64,000 nucleotides of DNA from CAZUGO01 sp964619935. GTDB taxonomy: Bacteria; Planctomycetota; Phycisphaerae; UBA1845; CAIVHJ01. Within the stretch, counting starts at the first letter, position 1. Every line of letters begins with the position of its first letter. Shown piece after piece: positions 9,531 to 17,543 of the stretch. Where the stretch lies: the NCBI GenBank assembly GCA_964619935.1, contig CAZUGO010000068.1, positions 1 to 64,000 of the forward strand, given 5' to 3'. Under the pieces are notes generated by a model. That model had not been told where the DNA came from, searched no databases, and saw only the letters and a program-made list of their open reading frames with translations. The translations under genes and the position numbers were made by a program.

Positions 9531-9995
9531 TTAATGGGAGTTGACCGGCCCAACGGGGTCCGGCCGAATCGGCTGCAATCTGAGTGGGGAAGGGGGGGTT
9601 GCTTCAACGAGCTGTGACACCGTGGTGCGACTCAGTAACGAGCGGGTGTATTCAGCGATCTCACCGCACACATCCTGGATCAGTTCCTTGCTGCCGTCGG
9701 AGTCGGTGACCTCGATGGGCTCACGGGGTTCGGGTTTCAGGGGACCCTCAGCGGCCTCCACGATCTCGAGCAGGGTAGTTTGGGCGGGCGGCTTGAGTTG
9801 GCGAAAGCCACCATTGCGACCGCGTTCACTTCTGATGATCCGGGCCCGCACCAGCCGCTGCAGAATCTTGAGCAGGTACTCCGGGCGGATGCCGTACGAA
9901 TCGGCGATGGCCCGCCCCTGGACCGGGCCGCGCTCATCGTTCTTGGCGATGTACAAGGTCGCGAAGATGGCGTATTCGGCTGCTCTTCCGAGCAT
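9531..9995 (-). CDS. Rrf2-family transcriptional regulator
   Basis: 154 residues. The N-terminal winged helix-turn-helix is typical: AAEYAIFATLYIA, then GRAIADSYGIRPEYLLKILQ, LVRARIIRSERGRNGGFRQL and TTLLEIVEAAEG. It binds DNA as a dimer. The three-cysteine cluster that holds [2Fe-2S] in IscR and NsrR is absent; only one Cys (DVCGEIAEYTRSLL) is present, so sensing by an iron-sulfur cluster is unlikely. The C-terminal ~60 residues are proline-rich and divergent. It lies downstream of an ECF sigma factor and an unknown protein on the same strand, but the 104-base gap leaves co-transcription open. Confidence 0.88.
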   Translation of the reverse strand: MLGRAAEYAIFATLYIAKNDERGPVQGRAIADSYGIRPEYLLKILQRLVRARIIRSERGRNGGFRQLKPPAQTTLLEIVEAAEGPLKPEPREPIEVTDSDGSKELIQDVCGEIAEYTRSLLSRTTVSQLVEATPPSPLRLQPIRPDPVGPVNSH

Positions 9996-10099
9996 TCAAG
10001 GCCTCCGCGAGACAGGGACTCGACATGCCGGAACCCTGGGCATCCAGGCCCCGGCAACGCGCCGGGCATCAGCCGGCGGCACTCGCAGGTGCTCTGTAA

Positions 10100-10768
10100 T
10101 CAACCTGCCTTCGCGTGGATCAGCTTGATGCAGTTCTCCATGATCAACAGCTCATTCATCATGCCGCTCGCGGCCAACAGAACGAGCACGTCCTGCCGGG
10201 AAAGGCGTCGTTGAATACGGCTGCAGCCCACGGCGTCGGACACTTCGTTCACGATGGCATCCCGAACATGTGGGGCGCAACGCAGGCGATCTTGAGCTTG
10301 AGGTCCGCACAAGCGATCGGTCACCTGACCCACCAGGTCCAGTGGTGCCGAGCCGATCAGTTGTTGCAGCAGGTTGTACACTAGAATGGGTGCGATCTTG
10401 CGATAGAGCACCAACGCCTTCTCAGGCGACAACTGCCTGGTCAAGGACGTCAGCACTCCCAGCTCACCACGATCGGAAGCATTCTCTTCGGGTTCGCCAC
10501 AAAGCCGGGCGGCGGCACGACGCAGGGCCTCAGCCGCGGCCCGCTGGGGTGCGGTCAGCGGCAACTCCGATTGCCCGGACAACGCCGCCCGCACTCGGGC
10601 CAGCACCTCATCGACCGACGCCATCCGCCGGAGTTGCGGGTTGGCCCGGATCAGGTCCCGGTAGCCCGCCGGCGCCTCACGGGACAACAACTCCAGCAAT
10701 CGCTCGAGAAAGCGATGCTCTTCGGTTGACAGGTGCCGCTCGAATGGGTTCTCGGAATGACTCATCAA
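10100..10768 (-). CDS. Hypothetical helical protein next to an ECF sigma factor
   Basis: 222 residues, not recognised. It is soluble and probably all helical (HRFLERLLELLSREAPAGYR, QLSPEKALVLYRKIAPILVY, LSRQDVLVLLAASGMMNELL). There is no signal peptide or membrane helix and no zinc anti-sigma motif (HxxxCxxC). The gene starts 45 bases after the stop of the ECF sigma factor on the same strand. A regulatory role towards that sigma factor is the simplest guess but rests on context alone. Confidence 0.6.
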   Translation of the reverse strand: MMSHSENPFERHLSTEEHRFLERLLELLSREAPAGYRDLIRANPQLRRMASVDEVLARVRAALSGQSELPLTAPQRAAAEALRRAAARLCGEPEENASDRGELGVLTSLTRQLSPEKALVLYRKIAPILVYNLLQQLIGSAPLDLVGQVTDRLCGPQAQDRLRCAPHVRDAIVNEVSDAVGCSRIQRRLSRQDVLVLLAASGMMNELLIMENCIKLIHAKAG

Positions 10769-10813
10769 CGGCCCTGCTTCCGGCCTGAGCGACCCCGGCC
10801 GGACGAAACACGG

Positions 10814-11362
10814 CTACAGATCGAAGTCGCGGCGCAGGCGCTGCACGAACTTCTGAATGGTGCCGGAGACCCGATGCCAGTTCAATTGCAGGCATTCGGA
10901 AATCGCCCGGATCGACCGGCCTTCAACGACGTGGCACCATACGATTAAGCGATCCTGGTCGCTCAGCGCGCAGAAAACTTCCCAGATCTTCCGATGTTCC
11001 TCGCGGACTTCGGCCTGCGCCGGCTGAGCGCCAGCGCAGGCCCGGGCTTGACTTACCTGGGCCTCTTCCAAGACGCGGGGTATGCGTTCCTGACGCCGCC
11101 GGACCGACCGGATCCGGTCCACTGCGATGTTGTGGGCCACAGTCTTGAGGTAACGAAACAACCCGTCAGAATCGCTTGTGACACTGCCGGGGCGGCTGAG
11201 CAGTCCCACGAAGGCCTGCTGCACTACATCTTCCAATTCGTCATCCAGTGAGGCGCCAAACGCCGAGGAAATGTACTCGATCAGGCGACGCCGCAGAATC
11301 AGCAGCTCAGCCGTCGATAGTGTTGTCCACCACGGGCCGGGTATGGGGAGATGATCTTGCAT
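10814..11362 (-). CDS. RNA polymerase ECF-type sigma factor
   Basis: 182 residues. Region 2 is visible (ASLDDELEDVVQQAFVGLLS and GLFRYLKTVAHNIAVDRIRSV), as is region 4 (VFCALSDQDRLIVWCHVVEG, RSIRAISECLQLNWHRVSGT). It is divergent from a membrane Ser/Thr kinase gene across a 397-base intergenic region. This repeats the sigma/kinase pairing seen at 0.3-3.1 kb, though the two sigma proteins differ in sequence. Candidate promoter and repeat elements lie upstream (see 11370-11430), which suggests regulated expression. Confidence 0.88.
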   Translation of the reverse strand: MQDHLPIPGPWWTTLSTAELLILRRRLIEYISSAFGASLDDELEDVVQQAFVGLLSRPGSVTSDSDGLFRYLKTVAHNIAVDRIRSVRRRQERIPRVLEEAQVSQARACAGAQPAQAEVREEHRKIWEVFCALSDQDRLIVWCHVVEGRSIRAISECLQLNWHRVSGTIQKFVQRLRRDFDL

Positions 11363-11369
11363 ATTCTAA

Positions 11370-11418
11370 GCGAGCCGATGGGGTTACGATTTTTCTAATC
11401 TAACTATGCGAGCCGATG
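11370..11418. repeat. 11-bp direct repeats flanking the sigma-factor -10 region
   Basis: GCGAGCCGATG occurs at 11370-11380 and again at 11408-11418, 38 bases apart. On the minus strand one copy lies in the -35/-10 spacer of the predicted promoter and the other between the -10 and the start codon. That is where a repressor would bind. Two exact 11-mers this close are unlikely by chance in unique sequence. Confidence 0.6.
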
Positions 11419-11430
11419 TGGTATTGTCAA
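11402..11430 (-). promoter_or_regulatory. Predicted promoter of the second ECF sigma factor
   Basis: On the minus strand TTGACA (11425-11430) is followed by a 17-base spacer and ATAGTT (11402-11407), about 40 bases before the ATG. A second TTGACA is at 11439-11444. The -35 is perfect and the -10 is weak. Confidence 0.45.
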
Positions 11431-11759
11431 GCCTGCTTTGTCAATGTGTCCGCGTTTGACCGGTTGGCAGGGTTCCAATGCCTCCGATCGCCGCAGGCGG
11501 CCGGGGACTTCCCCGCAGCGGCTGTCCCTGGACCGGAGTTGAACCTAAGCATATAGAGCCCAGAGGGGATGTCATCGGTGACGGCCGCGTCAACCTACGC
11601 ACACAACCGGCGGTCCTCGCGACCGTTGCGACGCACCGCGGCGAAGTCAGAGCAGCACCGGCTATCTGAAGCATCCTCGGACCGGCACGGGCCTGCAGCA
11701 CGCCCGCGACACCACAGCATGCAGTCTCCGGTGCATATGGTGAGCCTCAGTGAACTAAG

Positions 11760-14156
11760 ATGAGCATTCCTGCGCTCGACGACATCTTGGCCAGCGTGGC
11801 GAACGGGACGGCAAGAGACCAGGACTTGCTGCAGATCGCCCGTGCAGTCAGTGCCGACGACCTTCTCCGCCATTTCCGCGAACACTGGCCCACCGAGCGG
11901 TTGCCGATCATCAGCGATTATTACTGCGTCGCCCGGCTGGGCCAGGGAACTTCCGGGATTGTCTTCAAGGCCCTGGTGATCAGACCGCAGCCCATGCTGG
12001 TGGCCCTTAAGGTGCTGCCTTTTGCCTCCCGCGACCTCGCCCTGCGGTTTCGGGAGCGTGAGATCGAGATCCTCAAGGCCTTGGATTGCCCGCATGTGGC
12101 GCGGTACTTGGAATCGGGCGTGGCCGGCGGCAGCATCTACCTGGTCATGGAGTTGGTTCGGGGGGTATCGCTCGACGAGTATCTCAGCACCCGGCCGGAC
12201 CTGGGTACCCGCCTGCAGATCTTCCAACGCGTCTGTGCCGCAGTGGCCGCCGTCCATGCCGCTGGGGTGGTTCACCGCGACCTTAAACCGAAACACATCC
12301 TGGTCGACGACGACGGCGAGCCCTGGATTGTCGATTTCGGCCTGTCCACCGTCCAGACCGAGGACTGGCCTACCCGGGTGCGCCGGGCCCAGACCGAGCT
12401 GGGTCGCATCATGGGCACGGTCAAGTACATGGCCCCGGAACAAGCCTGGGGTGGGCTGATGGGTGGAGACCAGCGCACCGACATCTGGGCGCTGGGGGTG
12501 ATGCTGTACGAGATCGCCACCGACGGCGACTACCCGTTCAGCCTGGAGGGCATCGACGGCTCAAGCGGCCACGATGCCCTGGTCCATCGCATCCAGACGG
12601 AGACTCCCAGGAAGCCGCGCATCGCCGCGGGCGAACTCCGCGAGCCGCTGGAGATCCTAATCTCGCGCTGCCTGACCCACGAACTCAGCCGCCGCCTCGA
12701 TTCGGCCGCTACCCTGGCCGCCGACCTGAATCTGTGCCTGAACCACCAGCACATCCGCACGCGACGGCTGCCGCTGTGGCAACGGGGCCAGCGCATTCTG
12801 GTCGGGTTGGCGGTCCGCCGCCGTAGCAGCCTGTGGTTGTCGGCGGTCACCGCCGCCATCGTGTCGATCATGACGCTCATCGTGGTCGCGGGCGGGCGCT
12901 GGAGCCCCATCCGCCGGTCCGAAGTCCACCTGCCCGCCGCCATGAGCAGTCATGGGACGATTGCAGACCGCGGCATCGTCATCCTGGGCCTGCAGGATGA
13001 ATCGTCCGACGTTGTCCCCGGGCTGGCCGGTCAGTTGGGTATCCCAGGGATCACCCCGCACTACGGCACCTGGCGGCCGGTCGATGGGCACCTCATGAAG
13101 CGGCTCGCCGCGATCCAGCCGCGGATGGTGCTGTTCGATTTCTGCTTCATGACCCAGGGCCCCGGTGAACCCGAATTCATCGCCGGGGTTCGCGCCCTTC
13201 ACGACGCCGGAACTGCCGTCGTTCTGGGGGCCTGCGATTATCGACCCGACGGCACCCCCAACCTGAGCCCGACGCTGTACGAACCCATGCGCGATATCGT
13301 GCACCACGGCTTGGTCAGCGCCGAGGTGCACAAGGTCACCGCCGACTGGGACTTCCTGCTGTCTCTCAAGCGCGGCGACCGGCTCATTCCCGGAATTGTC
13401 CTCGCTGGATTCGCCCACGGGCTGTATCCGCGCAGTTCGGTCACACTCGATTGGGATCTCAGCAAGACCCTGCGGCTGTACTTCTCGGATCCGACCAGCG
13501 GCGGCCCCCGGGTGGTCCGGGTTCCGCTGTCCAAGGCCCGACCCGGACTGGGCTCGAGTGCTGCCCGGCTGCGTGCCGGAGATCTGCTGGGCTGGGCGGC
13601 GATCGGGCTGCACCCCGACGGGCCCCAACACTGGGAACAGCGCACCATGCCCTACCACGGCGCTCTGGTTGCCGACGACGCCATGCTGCACCATTGGTTC
13701 CACAACAAGCTGGTGATCGTCGGCGATCTGCGAACCGCCGGCTCATTGGCGCGCGTCGATCGGCACACCGCGCGCTATGGCGGGCAGATCATCCAGAACG
13801 TCCCCGGCAGCTATCTGTTGGCTGACGCCGTAGCGGGCCTGATGGACGGTACCGTGCAGCAGGCCGCCGTGCCGCCAGGGGCGCTGCTGCTGATTGCCCT
13901 GACCTCCCTGGCCGCCTGCTTGATCGCCCCGCGGCTGACGGCACAGCCGTGGCTGACCACTCCGGCTCGCCGCTACGCCGCCCTGGGCGGCACGCTCCTG
14001 GTCGCGCTGGTCTGCGTCGCCGGCCTGGTGGTCACGCGCACCCAGATCCTGGCCTATGCCGCGATGGGCGGCACGGCGGTGTGCCTGTCCTTGGCCGCGA
14101 GCCTGGCCATCGAGTACGCCCGCAACCACTACCGCATTCCGCTGCCACCGCGCTGA
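11760..14156 (+). CDS. Membrane Ser/Thr protein kinase with CHASE2 sensor domain
   Basis: 798 residues. The kinase domain comes first: loop LGQGTSGIVF, VALKVLPF, HRDLKPKHIL, DFGLS, APEQAWGG, DIWALGVMLYEI. A transmembrane helix follows at about residue 360 (WLSAVTAAIVSIMTLIVVAG). Next is a CHASE2-like extracytoplasmic domain (GIVILGLQDESSDV, IQPRMVLFDFCFM, AGTAVVLGACDYRPDG, NKLVIVGDLRT), then three C-terminal transmembrane helices (ALLLIALTSLAACLIAP; TLLVALVCVAGLVVT; YAAMGGTAVCLSLAASLAI). CHASE2 is a ligand-sensing domain whose ligands are mostly unknown. The kinase is encoded before the sensor, the reverse of the usual CHASE2-TM-effector order. It probably signals to the divergent sigma factor. 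The N-terminal ~45 residues are helical and unassigned. Confidence 0.88.
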   Translation: MSIPALDDILASVANGTARDQDLLQIARAVSADDLLRHFREHWPTERLPIISDYYCVARLGQGTSGIVFKALVIRPQPMLVALKVLPFASRDLALRFREREIEILKALDCPHVARYLESGVAGGSIYLVMELVRGVSLDEYLSTRPDLGTRLQIFQRVCAAVAAVHAAGVVHRDLKPKHILVDDDGEPWIVDFGLSTVQTEDWPTRVRRAQTELGRIMGTVKYMAPEQAWGGLMGGDQRTDIWALGVMLYEIATDGDYPFSLEGIDGSSGHDALVHRIQTETPRKPRIAAGELREPLEILISRCLTHELSRRLDSAATLAADLNLCLNHQHIRTRRLPLWQRGQRILVGLAVRRRSSLWLSAVTAAIVSIMTLIVVAGGRWSPIRRSEVHLPAAMSSHGTIADRGIVILGLQDESSDVVPGLAGQLGIPGITPHYGTWRPVDGHLMKRLAAIQPRMVLFDFCFMTQGPGEPEFIAGVRALHDAGTAVVLGACDYRPDGTPNLSPTLYEPMRDIVHHGLVSAEVHKVTADWDFLLSLKRGDRLIPGIVLAGFAHGLYPRSSVTLDWDLSKTLRLYFSDPTSGGPRVVRVPLSKARPGLGSSAARLRAGDLLGWAAIGLHPDGPQHWEQRTMPYHGALVADDAMLHHWFHNKLVIVGDLRTAGSLARVDRHTARYGGQIIQNVPGSYLLADAVAGLMDGTVQQAAVPPGALLLIALTSLAACLIAPRLTAQPWLTTPARRYAALGGTLLVALVCVAGLVVTRTQILAYAAMGGTAVCLSLAASLAIEYARNHYRIPLPPR

Positions 14157-14210
14157 GCCTGCCGGAACCGAACGATCACCATGCCGGCGGCGCCCCGGAT
14201 CCTTCGAAGC

Positions 14211-14324
14211 TCACAGGGCCAGCGCACCCATCGCGCACAAGGTTGCCGTAGCCATAAGCGTCATCACGCGCCCCGTCCAATCCACAACCCGCGCTTCGGC
14301 GGGTGTCAGTGGGTAATTGATCAT
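14211..14324 (-). CDS. Small membrane peptide, 37 residues
   Basis: Sequence MINYPLTPAEARVVDWTGRV followed by a hydrophobic tail (MTLMATATLCAMGALAL) that forms one membrane helix. AAAGGGGG lies 8 bases before the ATG. It starts 13 bases after the stop of another tiny hydrophobic peptide on the same strand. The predicted cytoplasmic N-terminus is amphipathic. Function unknown; the strong ribosome binding sites of both are the main reason to believe them. Confidence 0.5.
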   Translation of the reverse strand: MINYPLTPAEARVVDWTGRVMTLMATATLCAMGALAL

Positions 14325-14337
14325 CGATCTGCCCCCT

Positions 14338-14415
14338 TTAGATGATGGACCCGATGATGGTAATTTCGTACACCAGACTTTCGATGAACGCGACAAAACC
14401 CATGAATAGTGTCAT
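14338..14415 (-). CDS. Small hydrophobic peptide, 25 residues
   Basis: Encodes MTLFMGFVAFIESLVYEITI then IGSII, nearly all hydrophobic with two acidic residues, long enough for one membrane span. GAGGAGG sits about 6 bases before the ATG. Its ATG overlaps the stop of a weak upstream frame (TAATG). Only 13 bases separate its stop from the next small membrane peptide. The pair could be subunits or regulators of a membrane complex, but no partner is nearby on this strand. Confidence 0.5.
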   Translation of the reverse strand: MTLFMGFVAFIESLVYEITIIGSII

Positions 14416-14618
14416 TACCCTGACCTCCTCACATAAAAGGAAAACGCAACTTGCCGGTCACACCGCGTGCCAACGCAGTGATTGCCGGCCCAAACGATCC
14501 GCACCCGGATGTCGTCGAATCCCTCGTCTGGATTCGCGATCACATCGATGATCAGAGATGAGACTTGGTTGCCTCGAATGACCTTGCCGGCTGATGTCGA
14601 GAGTGGACCATGCACCAA
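14415..14618 (-). CDS. Doubtful 67-residue frame coupled to the small peptides
   Basis: Its stop overlaps the start of the 25-residue peptide (TAATG), as in coupled operons. The middle (SSLIIDVIANPDEGFDDIRV) looks protein-like. There is no ribosome binding site before the ATG and the family is not recognised. It may be only the leader region. Confidence 0.25.
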   Translation of the reverse strand: MVHGPLSTSAGKVIRGNQVSSLIIDVIANPDEGFDDIRVRIVWAGNHCVGTRCDRQVAFSFYVRRSG

Positions 14619-15167
14619 CCGGCCGCACTAACTAAGCGAGCAGCAGGCCCCGGCGCGCACATAGAAAAATCAGAATTGCGCTGCCTGACCAGACGCGGCA
14701 AGCGCCGCAGCAACTTACCGGGAAATTGCCGGCCAACTTCACCGTCTTCACCAAATCCCCCGCTTCGCCCATAGCCAAGTTAGCGATCGACTCGTGGATT
14801 GTACCGCCTCCGGAGTTCCTGAAAACCGTTGGCACTGCCGCGGAACGTAAGCATAAGGGAGCCAATAGCGGGTTGCTCTGGCAGACGATTAGTGGCCGTA
14901 CCCAGCGGCAGGGTGGGATGTGCGACAACCTCAGCACCGAAAGAATCCACCACCCCCCTACAGCCCACGCGAGCGAACCAAGCCATCCGCCGCGTGACGC
15001 GTGCACGTCTGCCGGTCCGCTTCAGGGCAAAGTACGTGGGACTTCCGCAGAAGGTTGTTCCAACAAGCGAATTCCGTTTCGCTTGCCGAATGTTCAAGCC
15101 GTTGTGCCCAATAGAATTGAAATAAGCACCGGAGCACCGGGGTCGCCTTCGACGGCGGCAACCCGAG
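14619..15167. other. Intergenic stretch with no supported gene
   Basis: About 550 bases. Open frames exist on both strands but have no ribosome binding site, no recognisable family and a composition unlike the neighbouring genes. No repeat or strong hairpin was seen. Confidence 0.5.
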
Positions 15168-15196
15168 TTGCGGCCGCCACTGTCAATCGATAGAAT
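15168..15196 (+). promoter_or_regulatory. Predicted promoter of the small dockerin protein
   Basis: TTGCGG, 17 bases, TAGAAT. The predicted start of transcription is near 15203, giving a leader of about 50 bases to the ATG at 15254. Confidence 0.5.
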
Positions 15197-15253
15197 GAAC
15201 CCGTGTCCTGGAAACTGGTTGTTGGCTCGCGACCCTATCGGAGGAGTTCACCC

Positions 15254-15949
15254 ATGAGAGCACGAATCGCGACTGCGCTGGTCTGCGTTTCCGGACTGGT
15301 ATTCGCCGCGGCCCCCGCTCAAGCGGGGTCGCATCTTTGGCGGATCAATGAAGTCTTCAGCAGTGCCGACGGCGTCGTCCAGTTTATCGAGATGAAGGAA
15401 TGTTGTGGTGCGTCGAGCGAGATCTTCCTTGACGACAAGTGGGTCAGAAGCGATGCCACCACGAACCAGTTCACCTTCCCGGCGAACTTGTCGGGCAACA
15501 CCGCCAACCGGCACCTTCTGCTGGGGACCGCGGCCTTCGCCGCGCTGCCCGGCGCTCCGATGCCGGACTATATCATTCCGGCGAACTTCTTCGATCTGGA
15601 CGCCGATACCGTCCGCTACTGGTTCTATGACCAATCACCGCTGACCTTCAGTAGCGGGCAATTACCACTGGACGGTGAACGGTCTCTGAATGACGCGGGG
15701 CTGCCGGCCAACAACACGGTGGTGGCCCTCAATTCGCCGACCAACTACGCCGGCGAGTCCGGCCAGGTTCAAGTCAACCCGCCATGCGACACCGACCTCA
15801 ATACCGACGGCAGCACCGACGCCGCGGACCTGGCCCTGATGCTGGGTGCCTGGGGTGCCTGCCCGGGCTGCGTTGCCGACCTCAACGCGGACGGCCAGGT
15901 GAACGCCGCCGACCTGGCCCTGCTCCTGGGCGCTTGGGGGCCCTGCTAG
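15254..15949 (+). CDS. Small secreted protein with dockerin-like C-terminus
   Basis: 231 residues. The signal peptide is clear (ARIATALVCVSGLVFAAAPA, ending in AQA). The ~140-residue central domain (LWRINEVFSSADGVVQFIEM; NLSGNTANRHLLLGTAAF) resembles a lamin-tail-like or similar beta-sandwich seen in exported planctomycete proteins. Two dockerin-like motifs end it: DLNTDGSTDAADLALMLGAW and DLNADGQVNAADLALLLGAW. GGAGGAG lies just upstream of the ATG at 15254. Two N-terminal cysteines (ECCGASSE) may form a disulfide. Its role is unknown; it is a good reference for the local dockerin signature. Confidence 0.82.
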   Translation: MRARIATALVCVSGLVFAAAPAQAGSHLWRINEVFSSADGVVQFIEMKECCGASSEIFLDDKWVRSDATTNQFTFPANLSGNTANRHLLLGTAAFAALPGAPMPDYIIPANFFDLDADTVRYWFYDQSPLTFSSGQLPLDGERSLNDAGLPANNTVVALNSPTNYAGESGQVQVNPPCDTDLNTDGSTDAADLALMLGAWGACPGCVADLNADGQVNAADLALLLGAWGPC

Positions 15950-16341
15950 CCCGCATGCTGCCTGGAGATCCGCGAAGTTTCGGACCTGGGGTCTGAGCGG
16001 CTGCCGCCACAGGTCAGACAGGCTGTGGCAGGTGGCCCGGCGCCGACCGCCCCTGTGCCGCGATCCCGCCCTAAGCCGCTGCGTTTCTCAAATGGTATCA
16101 CGAGAAGTAGCAAATCAAGATACCGTTTTGTTAAAATGGTACCACCGTTTTGATCAAATGAAGATACCGTTTTGTATAAATGGTGATACCGTTTGACTGA
16201 AATGGTGGTACCATTTTGGTCAAAGACCGGCGGGCTTGGGGGTCGGGAAGCCGCCTGGGCCCGGCGGTCCCCGATTGGGGACGGGACGCGCTTGGCTAGT
16301 CTGCTGGCTCGATCGACCTGAGGCGCGGCCGGTCATCGGGC
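15950..16341. other. Intergenic region carrying the first 22-bp repeat array
   Basis: 392 bases between two convergent genes with no gene of its own. It is AT-rich in the middle (the array) and GC-rich on both sides. Confidence 0.7.
16090..16247. repeat. Six-unit, 22-bp-period near-palindromic repeat array (copy 1)
   Basis: The unit is AAATGGTGGTACCATTTT plus 4 variable bases, with changes such as AAATGAAGATACCGTTTT and AAATGGTGATACCGTTT. The base after AAAT falls at 16094, 16116, 16138, 16160, 16182 and 16204, an exact 22-base step. Twenty-eight bases after the last of these the motif GGGCTTGGGGGTCGGG begins (16232). A second copy with the same layout is at 63562-63720. The period is not a multiple of three, so it is not coding. 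It is not CRISPR, as the spacers are only 4 bases. Confidence 0.85.
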
Positions 16342-16968
16342 TCAGCGCTGCGGGCGCTGGACCGCCGCAGGTTGAGTCGCCTGGGGGGTTGCTTCACACT
16401 TCACACAGGGGATGCCGCTGAGCAGCGCCAGGGCGCAGAATTCGCAACGGTCGGCAATCTCGACGGCACGCAGCAGACGCTGGTACTCCACTCGGGCGGC
16501 GTCATAATCCGCCCGGTCGGTGTAGGTCACCGGGCCGATCCGGCCGATGGCGCACCGCTCGCACCATCCGGCAGTGGCCGCCGCCTGACGGCAGGCCTCG
16601 CAGGAGAGGCCAGCGGGAGCCTGCACCTGCCCTCGCCCCAGGCAATAGGTCAACCGTGAAAAATAGAGGCGCTTCTGGACAAAGCCCCAGCGACATCGTG
16701 GGCAATAGCCGTCATTGCGCAGGGCTTCCTGGCACCCGGCACACTGGAGCGACGCGGGCTGGATGTCGTGGCCGTGGGCATCGAGGTAATCGAACAGCAG
16801 CCAGGACTTGATCGTCACGCCCCCGACGTAGCCGACGGCGCACCTCCGGCACCAGCCGTTGATCAGCCGCGCTTTGGCACAGCGACAGGGCTCGCGTAAC
16901 GCCGTCGGCGGAAAACCCGCCGGAGGAAGCGCCGGCACCAGCAGCAGAATCAGGCTCCAGATCATCAT
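16342..16968 (-). CDS. Exported protein with four tandem CxxC zinc-ribbon-like units
   Basis: 208 residues. The start (MMIWSLILLLVPALPPAGFP) is a signal peptide or membrane anchor. Four Cys units follow: CRCAKARLINGWCRRC, CAGCQEALRNDGYCPRC, CEACRQAAATAGWCERC and CEFCALALLSGIPCVKC. In the first three, the second Cys pair is followed by A/R-x-G-x-[VI] (AVGYV, RWGFV, AIGRI). Each unit could bind one zinc or other metal, or form disulfides if the chain is outside. The family is not recognised. It may bind metal in the envelope; context gives no further clue. Confidence 0.65.
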   Translation of the reverse strand: MMIWSLILLLVPALPPAGFPPTALREPCRCAKARLINGWCRRCAVGYVGGVTIKSWLLFDYLDAHGHDIQPASLQCAGCQEALRNDGYCPRCRWGFVQKRLYFSRLTYCLGRGQVQAPAGLSCEACRQAAATAGWCERCAIGRIGPVTYTDRADYDAARVEYQRLLRAVEIADRCEFCALALLSGIPCVKCEATPQATQPAAVQRPQR

Positions 16969-17105
16969 CGCACACCAAACCAGCCGGCCGCAGCCCCGGC
17001 TTCAGTGAAATCCTACTCCCAGGATAGCCGGAACAGCGCTTGGGTTGAACCCGGTGCGATCGGCACGCCGTAATCAGTTCCGGAGTCGGGCGCGCCGGGC
17101 GCCCG

Positions 17106-17492
17106 TCAGACACCAGCGACCTGGTGCCCGGCGAGGCGTAGCGCCCGGCAGGCGGCCCTGAGGCGGGCCTGCTTGATCAGCAGGTAATCGGTGTCGAAGG
17201 TGGAGACCACGAAAATGCTGATTCCCGCCGCTGCCAGCGGGTTCGCCAGGGCTGCCAGCACTCCGGTCATGCCAAAGTCCAACGGGCCACCGACGCGCAG
17301 GACCCGCCAATCGCCCTCGCGCTGGACTTCGGTCGGTACCTGCTGCTGCGGGCAGACGACCGATAACGCTTCGGGGGTGCGGGTCAGGGACAGGAAGGCC
17401 CCGCGGGCCCATTCGGGGGTCTGGCAGTCGGCCGGCAGGCGGCAGACCGAATAGAGGTCGGGCAGCACCACGATGTCCAAAGCGAGCGGCAT
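17106..17492 (-). CDS. ACT-domain protein (ACT_7/CASTOR-like)
   Basis: 128 residues from the ATG at 17492. The C-terminal half is an ACT domain of the small stand-alone type: WRVLRVGGPLDFGMTGVLAA, then LANPLAAAGISIFVVSTFDT and DYLLIK. These proteins are thought to bind amino acids as allosteric sensors; no enzyme is attached. The N-terminal half (LDIVVLPDLYSVCRLP, TRTPEALSVVCPQQQ) fits the first repeat of the same family. It lies 51 bases after a small hypothetical gene on the same strand, so the two may be co-expressed. Confidence 0.8.
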   Translation of the reverse strand: MPLALDIVVLPDLYSVCRLPADCQTPEWARGAFLSLTRTPEALSVVCPQQQVPTEVQREGDWRVLRVGGPLDFGMTGVLAALANPLAAAGISIFVVSTFDTDYLLIKQARLRAACRALRLAGHQVAGV

Positions 17493-17543
17493 ACGGCCAA
17501 TGGTATACCCGCTTGGCGGCGGCGATGCCACGGCGGGGCCCGC

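Larger units (their letters stand above)
11363..11759. other. Divergent regulatory intergenic region between sigma factor and kinase
   Basis: 397 bases without a supported gene. The left part is AT-rich and holds the promoter and direct repeats listed separately. The right part is GC-rich; short open frames there have no ribosome binding site and no recognisable protein character. No clear promoter for the kinase was found by eye. Confidence 0.6.

Noticed and set aside
14632..15006. 124-residue minus-strand frame
   Set aside because: No ribosome binding site, no recognisable family, and composition unlike the neighbouring genes.
16090..16218. CRISPR array
   Set aside because: Units are near-palindromes of 18 bp with 4-bp gaps; no spacers and no cas genes.
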